The notes under the pieces were generated by a model. That model was not told where the DNA came from. It was given only the letters and a program-made list of their open reading frames with translations, and did no database searches. A DNA stretch of 37,708 nucleotides from Anaerolineae bacterium (GTDB lineage: Bacteria > Chloroflexota > Anaerolineae > Aggregatilineales > Phototrophicaceae). The stretch lies in contig JACSRP010000116.1 of NCBI GenBank assembly GCA_014879665.1, forward strand, positions 1 through 37,708. The letters run 5' to 3'. The translations under genes and the position numbers were made by a program. Below are positions 9,249 through 16,549 of this stretch, piece after piece; positions within the stretch are counted from its first letter, which is position 1; every line of letters begins with the position of its first letter.

Positions 9249-9888
9249 TCACCTCCCCTTCCCAGATAATCAAATCGTCAAACTCCACATCCACATCGCC
9301 GCCTTCGGGGACGGCGGCAGTAATGCCAGCAAAACCCCGTTGATAGCGATCATCGTGTAGTTCAGCAACAAATTCGCCATTCACATACAGCGCCAGATAA
9401 TCATCCACACACACGATGCGAATACAGTTGATCGCCTGCCCCTGTTGTATCGCGCTGGCAGGTTCCCATTTGATCAGGCCGCGAATCATATCAGTTGCGC
9501 CGCGCCGTATCGTGTAATTGCCATCGCCACTGATAAAGAAATAATAGCCATCGCCGTTATTGGTTGGCGCAGCGCGGCACATTAATCCGTAAGCATTATT
9601 TGAGTACGTCGAAAGCTGGCGTGTGTCTGCCTGTATGACAACGTTGGTGTGCGCCTCGCTGTTCAATGCCCAGATGAAACCGTTATCCCACGCATGAGCG
9701 CGGAATGCACCATCTTCAATACGAAAATCTACATGCTGATCTTCGTTACTGTACTGCTCCCAGTCATAGGAATGACTGAAGTCTACTTCAGACAGCACAT
9801 CGCCCAGCATCACCGTTTCTGTAGCTTTCGCCTCGCATGAAGCTAAAAGTAGTATCATCAAGATGAGGGAAACAACGCGCCAGTACAT
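9244..9888 (-). CDS. Predicted lipoprotein with a concanavalin-like (DUF1080/LamG-type) beta-sandwich
   Basis: A 214-residue exported protein. The start has a short positively charged segment, a hydrophobic run and a lipobox LASC with Cys18, so it should be lipid-anchored outside the membrane. The rest alternates short beta-strand-like segments, with YGLMCRA, YYFFISGDGNYTI, LALYVNGEFVAELHD and the ending VEFDDLIIWE. This pattern is typical of jelly-roll domains related to family-16 glycosidases and DUF1080 proteins. No catalytic residues can be assigned, so carbohydrate binding is only a suggestion. It converges on rpoD and is divergent from the nuclease-family gene at 10080. Confidence 0.75.
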   Translation of the reverse strand: MYWRVVSLILMILLLASCEAKATETVMLGDVLSEVDFSHSYDWEQYSNEDQHVDFRIEDGAFRAHAWDNGFIWALNSEAHTNVVIQADTRQLSTYSNNAYGLMCRAAPTNNGDGYYFFISGDGNYTIRRGATDMIRGLIKWEPASAIQQGQAINCIRIVCVDDYLALYVNGEFVAELHDDRYQRGFAGITAAVPEGGDVDVEFDDLIIWEGEVS

Positions 9889-9930
9889 GAAAATATCCAG
9901 TGAGGCTTTCAGAAGCGATCATAGCTGCCA

Positions 9931-9943
9931 CCTATTGAATAGG
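9931..9943. repeat. 13-nt perfect palindrome in a divergent intergenic region
   Basis: CCTATTGAATAGG is a perfect inverted repeat around a central G, about 43 bases upstream of the lipoprotein start and 45 bases upstream of the -35 of the gene to the right. It could be an operator for either gene. There is no direct evidence of function. Confidence 0.3.
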
Positions 9944-9987
9944 CTATAGGTCACTCTGCTCAACTTCAAGAGTGTTATGCACTCGTA

Positions 9988-10015
9988 TTGCCGCGATGCT
10001 TATAGCGTGTATAAT
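9988..10015 (+). promoter_or_regulatory. Promoter of the bifunctional-nuclease-family gene
   Basis: TTGCCG (9988-9993), a 16-nt spacer and a perfect TATAAT (10010-10015) put the transcript start near 10022, some 58 bases before the ATG at 10080. The promoter lies inside a longer in-frame reading frame that opens at 9972, which argues against that earlier start. Confidence 0.7.
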
Positions 10016-10079
10016 CGCAGATGGATTTGAATCGAAATTTGTATTTCCGGATTTTCCGATAGTTTCTCAGAAGACTCCC

Positions 10080-10598
10080 ATGATAGAAGTTCTTATTGAT
10101 AGTATTCGCATGAGTTTGATGTCGCAGTATCGCGTCGTCATCCTGAAAGACTCGAATAGTGACCGTTATTTGCCGATCTGGATTGGCCCGTGCGAAGCTG
10201 ACGCGATCACCATCGAACTGAACGAAATGCCGCCGCAGCGCCCGCTCACCCACGATCTACTGAAGGCACTTGTCCGCGAAATGGGCGGTCGGGTTGTTCA
10301 CATTTTCATCAGCGAACTACGCGGCGACGTGTATTACGCCCGTATCGTCGTTGAGGTCAACGGCAAAGAGCTGGAAATTGATTCTCGCCCCAGTGATGCG
10401 CTGGCGCTGGCTGTGCGCGTCAAAGCGCCGATCTTCGTCTCGGAATCGGTGATGGATCGCGCTTCGATTGAGCCAGAAGATGATGTAGAACGCAGCGCGC
10501 CCGCATCTACCGAAGAAGTAGCCGATGATCGCCTGAGCGCATTCAAGGATTTCGTGAACAGTCTCGATCTTGATGATCTGGACGACGAAGAAGAATAA
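10080..10598 (+). CDS. Bifunctional nuclease family protein (BFN/DUF151)
   Basis: A 172-residue member of the BFN/DUF151 family, whose plant founder has DNase and RNase activity. Bacterial members are common and largely uncharacterised. Family features: N-terminal MIEVLIDSIR, YRVVILKDS, YLPIWIGPCEADAI, RPLTHDLL, and the SRPSDALALAVR block followed by APIFVSE. A very acidic tail ends in DDLDDEEE. The frame is open upstream to 9972, but the promoter overlaps that part and the family begins at the MIEV sequence, so ATG 10080 is used. A terminator follows, so it is probably monocistronic. Confidence 0.9.
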   Translation: MIEVLIDSIRMSLMSQYRVVILKDSNSDRYLPIWIGPCEADAITIELNEMPPQRPLTHDLLKALVREMGGRVVHIFISELRGDVYYARIVVEVNGKELEIDSRPSDALALAVRVKAPIFVSESVMDRASIEPEDDVERSAPASTEEVADDRLSAFKDFVNSLDLDDLDDEEE

Positions 10599-10647
10599 AC
10601 CCCACGTCCCTGCGGCGAGCCGCTGCTTTAGCGCGGTATTCGTCCCC

Positions 10648-10688
10648 AAACGGCGACTTGCATAATAGGCGAATCGCCGTTTTGTTTT
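10648..10688 (+). terminator. Rho-independent terminator after the BFN gene
   Basis: AAACGGCGA (10648-10656) pairs with TCGCCGTTT (10674-10682) and runs into TTTTGTTTT. It separates the nuclease-family gene from dnaB, whose ATG comes only 17 bases after the T-run. A dnaB promoter would have to lie within or upstream of the hairpin. Confidence 0.75.
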
Positions 10689-10704
10689 CAGAAACGGGTT
10701 CTGG

Positions 10705-12066
10705 ATGAACAACGCATCCCAACTTCTGCTGCCCGGCCAAACGCCATTTAGCCAAGAAGCTGAAGAAGCGGTGCTGGGTGCTATCCTCATCAATCCCGAT
10801 GTATACCTGACGCTTGCTGCATTTTTGGCCGCAGATGATTTCTATATTTTGCGACACCAGTATATCTGGGAAGCGCTGAGCCGGATCAACCTGCGCAACG
10901 AACGTGCCGACTTTGTAACCCTTCGTGAAGAGCTTCATGCCATCGGGCGGCTGAACGATATTGGCGGCCCCGGCTACCTGCTCCAACTGGCCAATAACAC
11001 CCCAACATCGGTTCATGCTGAAATTTATGGACGACTGGTTGAACGCGCTTCGATTCGGCGGCGTTTGCTAGAAGCCGCTGACGGTATTCGCGGCATCGCG
11101 CTGCAAGAAGATCAGCCGATTGAAAAAGTGATCAGCGATGCCGAGAGCCGCTTATTCAGCGTGACTGAGCGCGGCAGTCGCCGCGATCTGACCTCAATGC
11201 GCGATGCCGTCGGCGAATATTTTGAGCGCATTGAATACCTGATGCAAAATCCGGATGCGCCGCTGGGGCTGCGCACCGGTTTTCGCGATCTGGATGAACT
11301 GTTCGGCGGGCTGCAGCGTTCCGACCTGCTGATCTTCGCAGGTCGTCCCGGTACGGGGAAAACCAGTTTCCTGCTTTCCGTCGCCATGAACGCCGCAAAA
11401 ATGGGCGCGCGCATCGCCATTTTCACGATGGAGATGGGCAGCGATCAGATCGTTCAGCGCTTTATGTCTATGGAAACCAGCATCAATAACCAGAAATTAC
11501 GCGGCGGCCAACTTTCACAGCAGGAATGGGCGAAATTTGTGCAGGCAGTAGGGCGCTTGAGCAGCCTGCGCATCTATATTGATGATACCCCCGCCGTCTC
11601 GCCGATAGAGATGCGTACCAAATGCCGCCGAATGATGCATGAGCACGGCCTCGATCTGGTCGTTGTGGATTACATTCAACTCATGAGCGCCGGCAGCGGT
11701 TATGAGAATAATCGCGTACAGGAAATCAGTTATATCAGCCGAAGCCTCAAAGAGATCGCGCGCGAGCTGGATGTCCCGATATTCTCAGCCGCGCAGCTTT
11801 CCCGTGCTGTGGAGCAGCGGCAGGACAAGCGCCCGATGCTGAGCGACCTACGCGAATCCGGTTCGTTGGAGCAGGATGCCGACATTGTGGCTTTCCTATA
11901 CCGTGACTCGATGTACAACGAAGCCACAGAATTCCCCAATCGCGCGGATATCATCATCGCCAAGCATCGCAACGGCCCAACCGGCACTATTTCGCTCCAT
12001 TTCGAGCGTTCACAGACCAAATTCACCGACGCGCGCACGCAGTCAGTTGACCTGAGCAGCCTATGA
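10705..12066 (+). CDS. dnaB: Replicative DNA helicase
   Basis: Hexameric fork helicase, 453 residues, a normal length with no intein. The N-terminal domain (about 15-115) has PFSQEAEEAVLGAIL and the GGPGYLLQLANNTPTSV block. The RecA-like C-terminal domain (about 180-453) has TGFRDLDELFGGLQRSDLLI, Walker A GRPGTGKTS, IFTMEMG, Walker B LVVVDYIQLM, and the DLRESGSLEQDADIV and IIIAKHRNGPTG motifs. It overlaps the next gene by four bases (ATGA), and the following two genes are a DnaD-domain protein and a helicase loader. The locus therefore encodes most of the primosome-loading machinery together. Confidence 0.97.
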   Translation: MNNASQLLLPGQTPFSQEAEEAVLGAILINPDVYLTLAAFLAADDFYILRHQYIWEALSRINLRNERADFVTLREELHAIGRLNDIGGPGYLLQLANNTPTSVHAEIYGRLVERASIRRRLLEAADGIRGIALQEDQPIEKVISDAESRLFSVTERGSRRDLTSMRDAVGEYFERIEYLMQNPDAPLGLRTGFRDLDELFGGLQRSDLLIFAGRPGTGKTSFLLSVAMNAAKMGARIAIFTMEMGSDQIVQRFMSMETSINNQKLRGGQLSQQEWAKFVQAVGRLSSLRIYIDDTPAVSPIEMRTKCRRMMHEHGLDLVVVDYIQLMSAGSGYENNRVQEISYISRSLKEIARELDVPIFSAAQLSRAVEQRQDKRPMLSDLRESGSLEQDADIVAFLYRDSMYNEATEFPNRADIIIAKHRNGPTGTISLHFERSQTKFTDARTQSVDLSSL

Positions 12067-12797
12067 CCAGTAAATTTTCGGGGTTTTCAGGCGGCAAGAC
12101 CGGCAGCTTCAGCCTACCTACCGAATTGATCAGCAAGCTGCTGCCGCTGATTGACGATTTTGCGGAATTACAGGTCACGCTGTTCGCCTTTTATATCATC
12201 CAGCAGCGCGAAGAACGAAACCGCCATTTGCGTATCCACGACTTCACAACCCATCTTCCCCTGCTGCGCGCGATTACACTGGCACAGCCAAAAGGAAAGC
12301 CGGAAACTATTCTCGAAAACGCGCTTCAAGCCGCCTGTGACCGCGGCACTTTGCTGCGCGGTGAAATCGAAGATCCAAATACTGGCGAAGTGCTGGATAC
12401 ACTCTATTTCATCAACACCGAAGCTGGCCGGGCTGCCGTCGCGCAAATTCAACGCGGCGAGTGGAAACCGGCTCAGTCAGGCGAAGAAATCGAGATTTTA
12501 CCGGAGCGCCCAAATCTTTACGGGCTGTATGAGCAGCATATTGGCCCCTTAACGCCGATGATTGCTGACGCTCTGAAAGATGCCGAACACGATTATCCGG
12601 CAGGCTGGCCTGAAGAGGCGATCAGCATTGCGGTAGAATTGAATGCTAGAAATTGGCGCTTCATCCGGGCCATACTCGAACGCTGGAAGCGCGAAGGTAA
12701 ACGTGAAGGAAAGCCGAATGAAACCACTCAGGAATCTGTTGGACGGGATGGACAGCGATTCGTCGGTGGACAATACTCAGATTTCATCGAACGCTGA
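12063..12797 (+). CDS. DnaD-domain replication initiation protein
   Basis: A 244-residue protein. The N-terminal half resembles a winged-helix domain that starts FSLPTELISKLLPLIDD and covers about residues 20-140. The C-terminal DnaD domain (about 153-217) has the hallmark run YEQHIGPLTPMIADALKDA, then AISIAVELNARNWRFIRAIL and WKREGK. In Bacillus, DnaD and DnaB-type proteins bridge the initiator and the helicase loader. The gene overlaps dnaB by four bases, and its last 80 bases overlap the loader gene in another frame. Position between helicase and loader supports a primosome role. The specific DnaD orthology is inferred. Confidence 0.88.
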   Translation: MTSKFSGFSGGKTGSFSLPTELISKLLPLIDDFAELQVTLFAFYIIQQREERNRHLRIHDFTTHLPLLRAITLAQPKGKPETILENALQAACDRGTLLRGEIEDPNTGEVLDTLYFINTEAGRAAVAQIQRGEWKPAQSGEEIEILPERPNLYGLYEQHIGPLTPMIADALKDAEHDYPAGWPEEAISIAVELNARNWRFIRAILERWKREGKREGKPNETTQESVGRDGQRFVGGQYSDFIER

Positions 12798-14100
12798 GCC
12801 GGGAGACTCGCCCACCTGCCCCACATGCGGACTATCCAATATTTGCGGTGGGCTGGGCTATGTACGCTTTGATTTGCCAGTAGGCGATCCTAATTTTGGA
12901 AAGCTGTTCCGCTGCCCAAATTACCACGGCGCTGCAAACCCGGATCGCCGTGAAAAATTACGCAAGCTGGGCAATCTGGAAGTCTATCGCGATAAGACGC
13001 TGGATAACTTCAACGCCTCCGCTAGAGAGGCCTCATCTGCCCAGCAAGACTCATTAGCACGCGCCATGGAAGGGGTTCGCCAGTACGCAGAGAACCCACA
13101 GGGTTGGCTGCTGCTGGAAGGCCCCTATGGCTGTGGTAAAACCCATCTTGCGGCGGCGGTTGGCAATATGCGGCTGGATCGTGAAGAAGGCGTGATCTTC
13201 ATCACCACGCCCGACTTGCTGGATTATCTTCGCCAAACTTACGGCAGCGCCGCAGAATCCGGCTACGATGAATTGTTTGACCGGGTGAAGAATGCGCCCA
13301 TGCTGATTCTTGATGATCTTGGCTCAGAAAACCCCAGCGGGTGGGCGCAGGAAAAATTATTCCAACTGCTGAACCATCGTTACAGCTATTCACTGCCCAC
13401 GGTCATCACTACCAATGCAGAACTGGGCGCGCTTGACCCGCGTATTGCCAGCCGGTTGCGTGATCTTGGCGTGATTCGGCGGATCGTGATCAATGCCCCG
13501 GATTACCGCTCTCCCGGCCACAGCAACGTAAGCGCGCTTTGGGATTTCTCGGTCTACCGCGAAATGACCTTTGAAAGTTTCGATCCACGCAGCGGGCTTT
13601 CGCTAGATTACCGGCAGAATCTGGAACGGGTGGGAGCAGCGGCGTGGGAATTTGCCGAAAATCCGTCTGGTTGGTTCTTCTTGATGGGCGAAAGCGGCAC
13701 CGGAAAAACACACCTTGCGGCGGCCATCGCCAATACCTATCAGGCACGCGGCGGCAGCGCCATTTTTGTGACCGTGCCCGATCTATTAGATCACCTGCGC
13801 TTAACCTTTAACCCCGGCTCAAATGTCAGCTTCGATCACCGTTTTAACGAGGTGAAGAATGCCCCGATGCTGGTATTGGATGATCTTGGCACCGAAAGCG
13901 CCAGCGCGTGGGCAAAAGAAAAGTTGTTTCAAATTGTGAACCACCGCTACTTAACCCATATGGCGACAGTATTCACGACATCGAAAGAAATAGAATCGCT
14001 GGATTCACGTATTCGCACCCGCCTGATTGACCGCCGCATCTGCCGCATATACGCAATCACCGCGCCATCTTATGCGGAACGTCTGAATCAGCGGAAGTGA
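12718..14100 (+). CDS. Helicase loader (DnaC/DnaI type) with two tandem AAA+ domains
   Basis: A 460-residue protein, about twice the usual loader length. An N-terminal zinc-binding segment has Cys34, Cys37, Cys43, Cys66 and His70. Two similar ATPase domains follow. Copy 1 (about 95-275) has Walker A GPYGCGKTH at 135, Walker B MLILDDLG and the DPRIASRL arginine region. Copy 2 (about 280-460) has Walker A GESGTGKTH at 324, MLVLDDLG and DSRIRTRL. Shared phrases such as KNAPML.LDDLG, EKLFQ..NHRY and VYR..T...F show an internal duplication. Both copies keep their nucleotide motifs. The start ATG 12718 has AAGGA seven bases upstream; the frame is open to 12643, but that would extend further into the DnaD gene. 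Co-transcribed with dnaB and the DnaD gene, so loading of DnaB is the likely job. Confidence 0.9.
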   Translation: MKPLRNLLDGMDSDSSVDNTQISSNAEPGDSPTCPTCGLSNICGGLGYVRFDLPVGDPNFGKLFRCPNYHGAANPDRREKLRKLGNLEVYRDKTLDNFNASAREASSAQQDSLARAMEGVRQYAENPQGWLLLEGPYGCGKTHLAAAVGNMRLDREEGVIFITTPDLLDYLRQTYGSAAESGYDELFDRVKNAPMLILDDLGSENPSGWAQEKLFQLLNHRYSYSLPTVITTNAELGALDPRIASRLRDLGVIRRIVINAPDYRSPGHSNVSALWDFSVYREMTFESFDPRSGLSLDYRQNLERVGAAAWEFAENPSGWFFLMGESGTGKTHLAAAIANTYQARGGSAIFVTVPDLLDHLRLTFNPGSNVSFDHRFNEVKNAPMLVLDDLGTESASAWAKEKLFQIVNHRYLTHMATVFTTSKEIESLDSRIRTRLIDRRICRIYAITAPSYAERLNQRK

Positions 14101-14108
14101 ATTAGGGC

Positions 14109-14999
14109 ATGACAACGACTTATCCGCCCTCCGCTGCGCTGACGGTGACTCCCTACAATAAACGCAGCCGCCATTTAGTGCGCGAACTGCTCTCGCGCAA
14201 TTTTTATACCCATGTGCATTTGGACTGGCACGAGTCTGACCAGTGGATGGACTCCGAGCAGGCGATCATCCGGCTGGCATGGCTGAATAACAATCTAGTT
14301 GGCCTGCTGGCGCTCTCCGAACCCTTGCATGACACCTGCTGGGTGCGGCTGGCAGCAGTGCTTGACCACACCGACACCCATCAAGTCATATACGCGCTCT
14401 GGCAAAACGCCGAAATGGAATTACGCGAGCGCGGCGTGCGCCGGGCGGCCATGCTGATGATCCGGGATTGGGCAGCCCCCCTGCTTCAGCCATTGGGTTT
14501 CCGCTTTGAGGAAGAGATCGTCACCCTGCGCCATACCGAACGTATGGCACCTGAAGTTCCGATGCTCCCGGAAAACATCAGCCTGCGCGCGGCGCGCAGT
14601 GATGATGTTCCCGCCATGGCCGCCGTTGATCACCATGCCTTTATGCCGCCGTGGCAAATGGCCATCAGCGACATCCGCCAGGCGGAGCGTGTGGCCGCAA
14701 ATTCGACGGTGGCTGTGCAGAATATCAACGGTCAGAATCGCATCGTCGGCTACCAGATGAGCACCCTCTATTTTGACGGCGCGCATCTTGCCCGGCTGGC
14801 AGTTGACCCGGCGGTGCAAAATCATGGTGTGGCTTCGGCGCTGCTGGCTGAACTGCTGCGTTATTTCAACCGCCGCGGGGTGTACGTGGTCACAGTGAAT
14901 ACCCAGGCCAGCAATCACGTTTCAAGGCATCTCTACAGCAAATTTGCATTTTATCCGAACGGTTATGACCTGCCGGTCTGGGTCAAAGATTTGAGCTAG
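14109..14999 (+). CDS. GNAT-family N-acetyltransferase, two GNAT domains
   Basis: A 296-residue protein nine bases after the loader gene. The C-terminal half (about 155-296) is a clear GNAT domain, with LRAARSDDVPAMAAVDHHAF at its start and the acetyl-CoA loop LAVDPAVQNHGVASALL, then YSKFAFYPNGYD, resembling RimI-type enzymes. The N-terminal half (about 10-145) has a degenerate GNAT-like order, including WLNNNLVGLLAL and PLLQPLGFRFEEE, but lacks a clear Q/RxxGxG/A loop. The substrate cannot be told. Its tight spacing suggests co-transcription with the replication genes, with no evident functional link. Confidence 0.88.
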   Translation: MTTTYPPSAALTVTPYNKRSRHLVRELLSRNFYTHVHLDWHESDQWMDSEQAIIRLAWLNNNLVGLLALSEPLHDTCWVRLAAVLDHTDTHQVIYALWQNAEMELRERGVRRAAMLMIRDWAAPLLQPLGFRFEEEIVTLRHTERMAPEVPMLPENISLRAARSDDVPAMAAVDHHAFMPPWQMAISDIRQAERVAANSTVAVQNINGQNRIVGYQMSTLYFDGAHLARLAVDPAVQNHGVASALLAELLRYFNRRGVYVVTVNTQASNHVSRHLYSKFAFYPNGYDLPVWVKDLS

Positions 15000-15032
15000 G
15001 CCGTGCTGCGTGCATCACCCACTGCGCTGCCG

Positions 15033-15485
15033 TTATGACCCCAAACTATTCAGGGCAGCTTCAAACGCCTGCGCTTCGGCGGGCAGTAAATTCGCGTTCA
15101 ATTGCAGCAGCACATTGCTATTGGTGTACACGTACACCACATCGCGGCGAGTTTCCGAATCTGCGCGCAAACGGGCGACAAAAGTGAGCCACGCCTGCAT
15201 TTGTTCAGCGCTGTTGAAGAACAGCACCTGCCCTCCATCCGGCGCAATGCGATCAATAGCGAAGATATAGCGATCATTGAAAGTGAGCGGCGCATCACGC
15301 CCGGCGGTCATATCGCGCAGCATACTCTGCACCGGCAGCCCCGCCTGCGCGAACGCATCCCGCACATGCTGGATATTAAATTGAGCGAAGGGAACGGTTG
15401 TTGGCGCCGCAGAACCGGGCAAGTCGCACCCGCCCAGCACAATCACCGTTGCTATAAGCCCCGCGAACAGGTAACGTTTTAACAT
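15033..15485 (-). CDS. Small predicted lipoprotein of unknown function
   Basis: A 150-residue protein with N-terminal MLKRYLFAG, a hydrophobic segment and lipobox LGGC at Cys20, so it is likely anchored to the outer face of the membrane. The mature part is short, with alternating hydrophobic strands (RYIFAIDRI, GQVLFFNSAEQMQAWLTF, VVYVYTNSNVLLQL) and a final helix. I do not recognise a family. ATG 15485 has GGAGAG nine bases upstream. An in-frame extension to 15641 would bury the signal peptide and overlap the divergent gene, so it is rejected. Confidence 0.75.
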   Translation of the reverse strand: MLKRYLFAGLIATVIVLGGCDLPGSAAPTTVPFAQFNIQHVRDAFAQAGLPVQSMLRDMTAGRDAPLTFNDRYIFAIDRIAPDGGQVLFFNSAEQMQAWLTFVARLRADSETRRDVVYVYTNSNVLLQLNANLLPAEAQAFEAALNSLGS

Positions 15486-15547
15486 GGCGAACGCTCTCCA
15501 GTTTACAAGCTTATTGTAACAGAGCGCCGCATGAAGGCACTTAAAAT

Positions 15548-16549
15548 ATGACCGTGATTTATCACGAAGAAGATGGCAACCTGACGGCGCTGCAAGGCAA
15601 GCGCGTGAATGTTCTGGGCTATGGCAATATGGGGCGGCCAATCGCCTTCAACTTGCGCGACAGCGGCGTGAACGTCGTGGTCAGCGAACCACGTCCGGAG
15701 AAAATTTCGCAGGCCGAGCTAGAAGGCTTCCTCGTCAGGCCGATTGAAAAAGCCGCCGCCGAATGTGAAATTATCATGCCGCTGCTGCGCGATGAAGATA
15801 TGCCCAAAGTCTATCTTGAGTCGGTATCACCTCATTTGCAGCGCGGGCAAACGCTCATCTTCAGCAGCGCCTACAATATCGCCTTCGGGTTCATCGAAGC
15901 GCCGCCTTTTGTGGATGTTGGTCTGGTTTCAGCAAAAACGTTGGGTCATGCAGTGCGCGAGCGTTTCGCCAATGGGCAGGGCTTCGCCAGCTTTGTGGCT
16001 GTCGCACAAGATGCCAGTCGTAATGCCTGGAATATCGTGCTGGCAGCGGCAAAGGCGATGGGCGCGCTGCGCGGCGGCGCTGTCGAAATTCGCTTTGAGC
16101 AAGAAGCAGAACTCGATCTCTTCGTACAGCAGGCCATTTTGCCCCTGTTCCATTCAGCGGTCATGCTGGCTGCGCGCCTGCTTATCGAAGACGGCTATCC
16201 GCCGGAAGCGGTATTCACTGAACTATATCTTTCCGGCGAAACCTCCGATTACCTGCGGCAGGTATCGCAGCGCGGCATCATGGGCGCGCTGCAACTCAAT
16301 TCGCTGGTCGCCCAATTCGGTATGCTCAGCCGCTTTGATCGCTTCAACGATTTGAAGCTGGAACGAACGATGGAACTGACGCTGAACGATATTCGCAATG
16401 GGAATTTTGCTCAGGAATGGGCTAAAGAGTCCGGCTCAGATTATGCCCGTTTGCGGAAAATGTTGAAGCAGCGGCAGGCTATGGACATCTGGGAACTGGA
16501 ACAGCAAACGCTGGAACTGCTGAACAGCGATGACTTCTCAGACAGGTAA
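15548..16549 (+). CDS. Ketol-acid reductoisomerase-like protein (divergent IlvC homologue)
   Basis: A 333-residue protein with the length and order of a class I KARI: N-terminal LQGKRVNVLGYGNMGRPIAFNLRDSGVNVVV (NADP-binding loop at 24-29), NIAFG, SAKTLGHAVRERF, GQGFASFVAVAQDAS and a helical C-terminal domain. True KARI isomerises and reduces acetolactate in valine and isoleucine synthesis. Here key positions differ. The catalytic His of the FxHGFNI block is Ser107 (FSSAYNI). Of the metal ligands in DLFGEQ, Asp190 remains but the Glu is Gln194 (DLFVQQ). The second acidic pair keeps Glu225, but the position four on is Ser229. No ilv genes are adjacent; trmB overlaps its end by 20 bases. It is probably a paralogue with altered or lost catalysis. 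Confidence 0.8.
   Translation: MTVIYHEEDGNLTALQGKRVNVLGYGNMGRPIAFNLRDSGVNVVVSEPRPEKISQAELEGFLVRPIEKAAAECEIIMPLLRDEDMPKVYLESVSPHLQRGQTLIFSSAYNIAFGFIEAPPFVDVGLVSAKTLGHAVRERFANGQGFASFVAVAQDASRNAWNIVLAAAKAMGALRGGAVEIRFEQEAELDLFVQQAILPLFHSAVMLAARLLIEDGYPPEAVFTELYLSGETSDYLRQVSQRGIMGALQLNSLVAQFGMLSRFDRFNDLKLERTMELTLNDIRNGNFAQEWAKESGSDYARLRKMLKQRQAMDIWELEQQTLELLNSDDFSDR

Noticed and set aside
9972..10079. Longer N-terminus for the BFN-family protein
   Set aside because: A TTGCCG-16-TATAAT promoter lies within it and homologues start at MIEV, so ATG 10080 is better.
10705..12066. Intein or insertion in dnaB
   Set aside because: The length is normal (453 residues) and all helicase motifs are contiguous.
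15486..15641. 52-residue N-terminal extension of the small lipoprotein
   Set aside because: It would bury a good lipoprotein signal peptide and overlap the divergent KARI-like gene.
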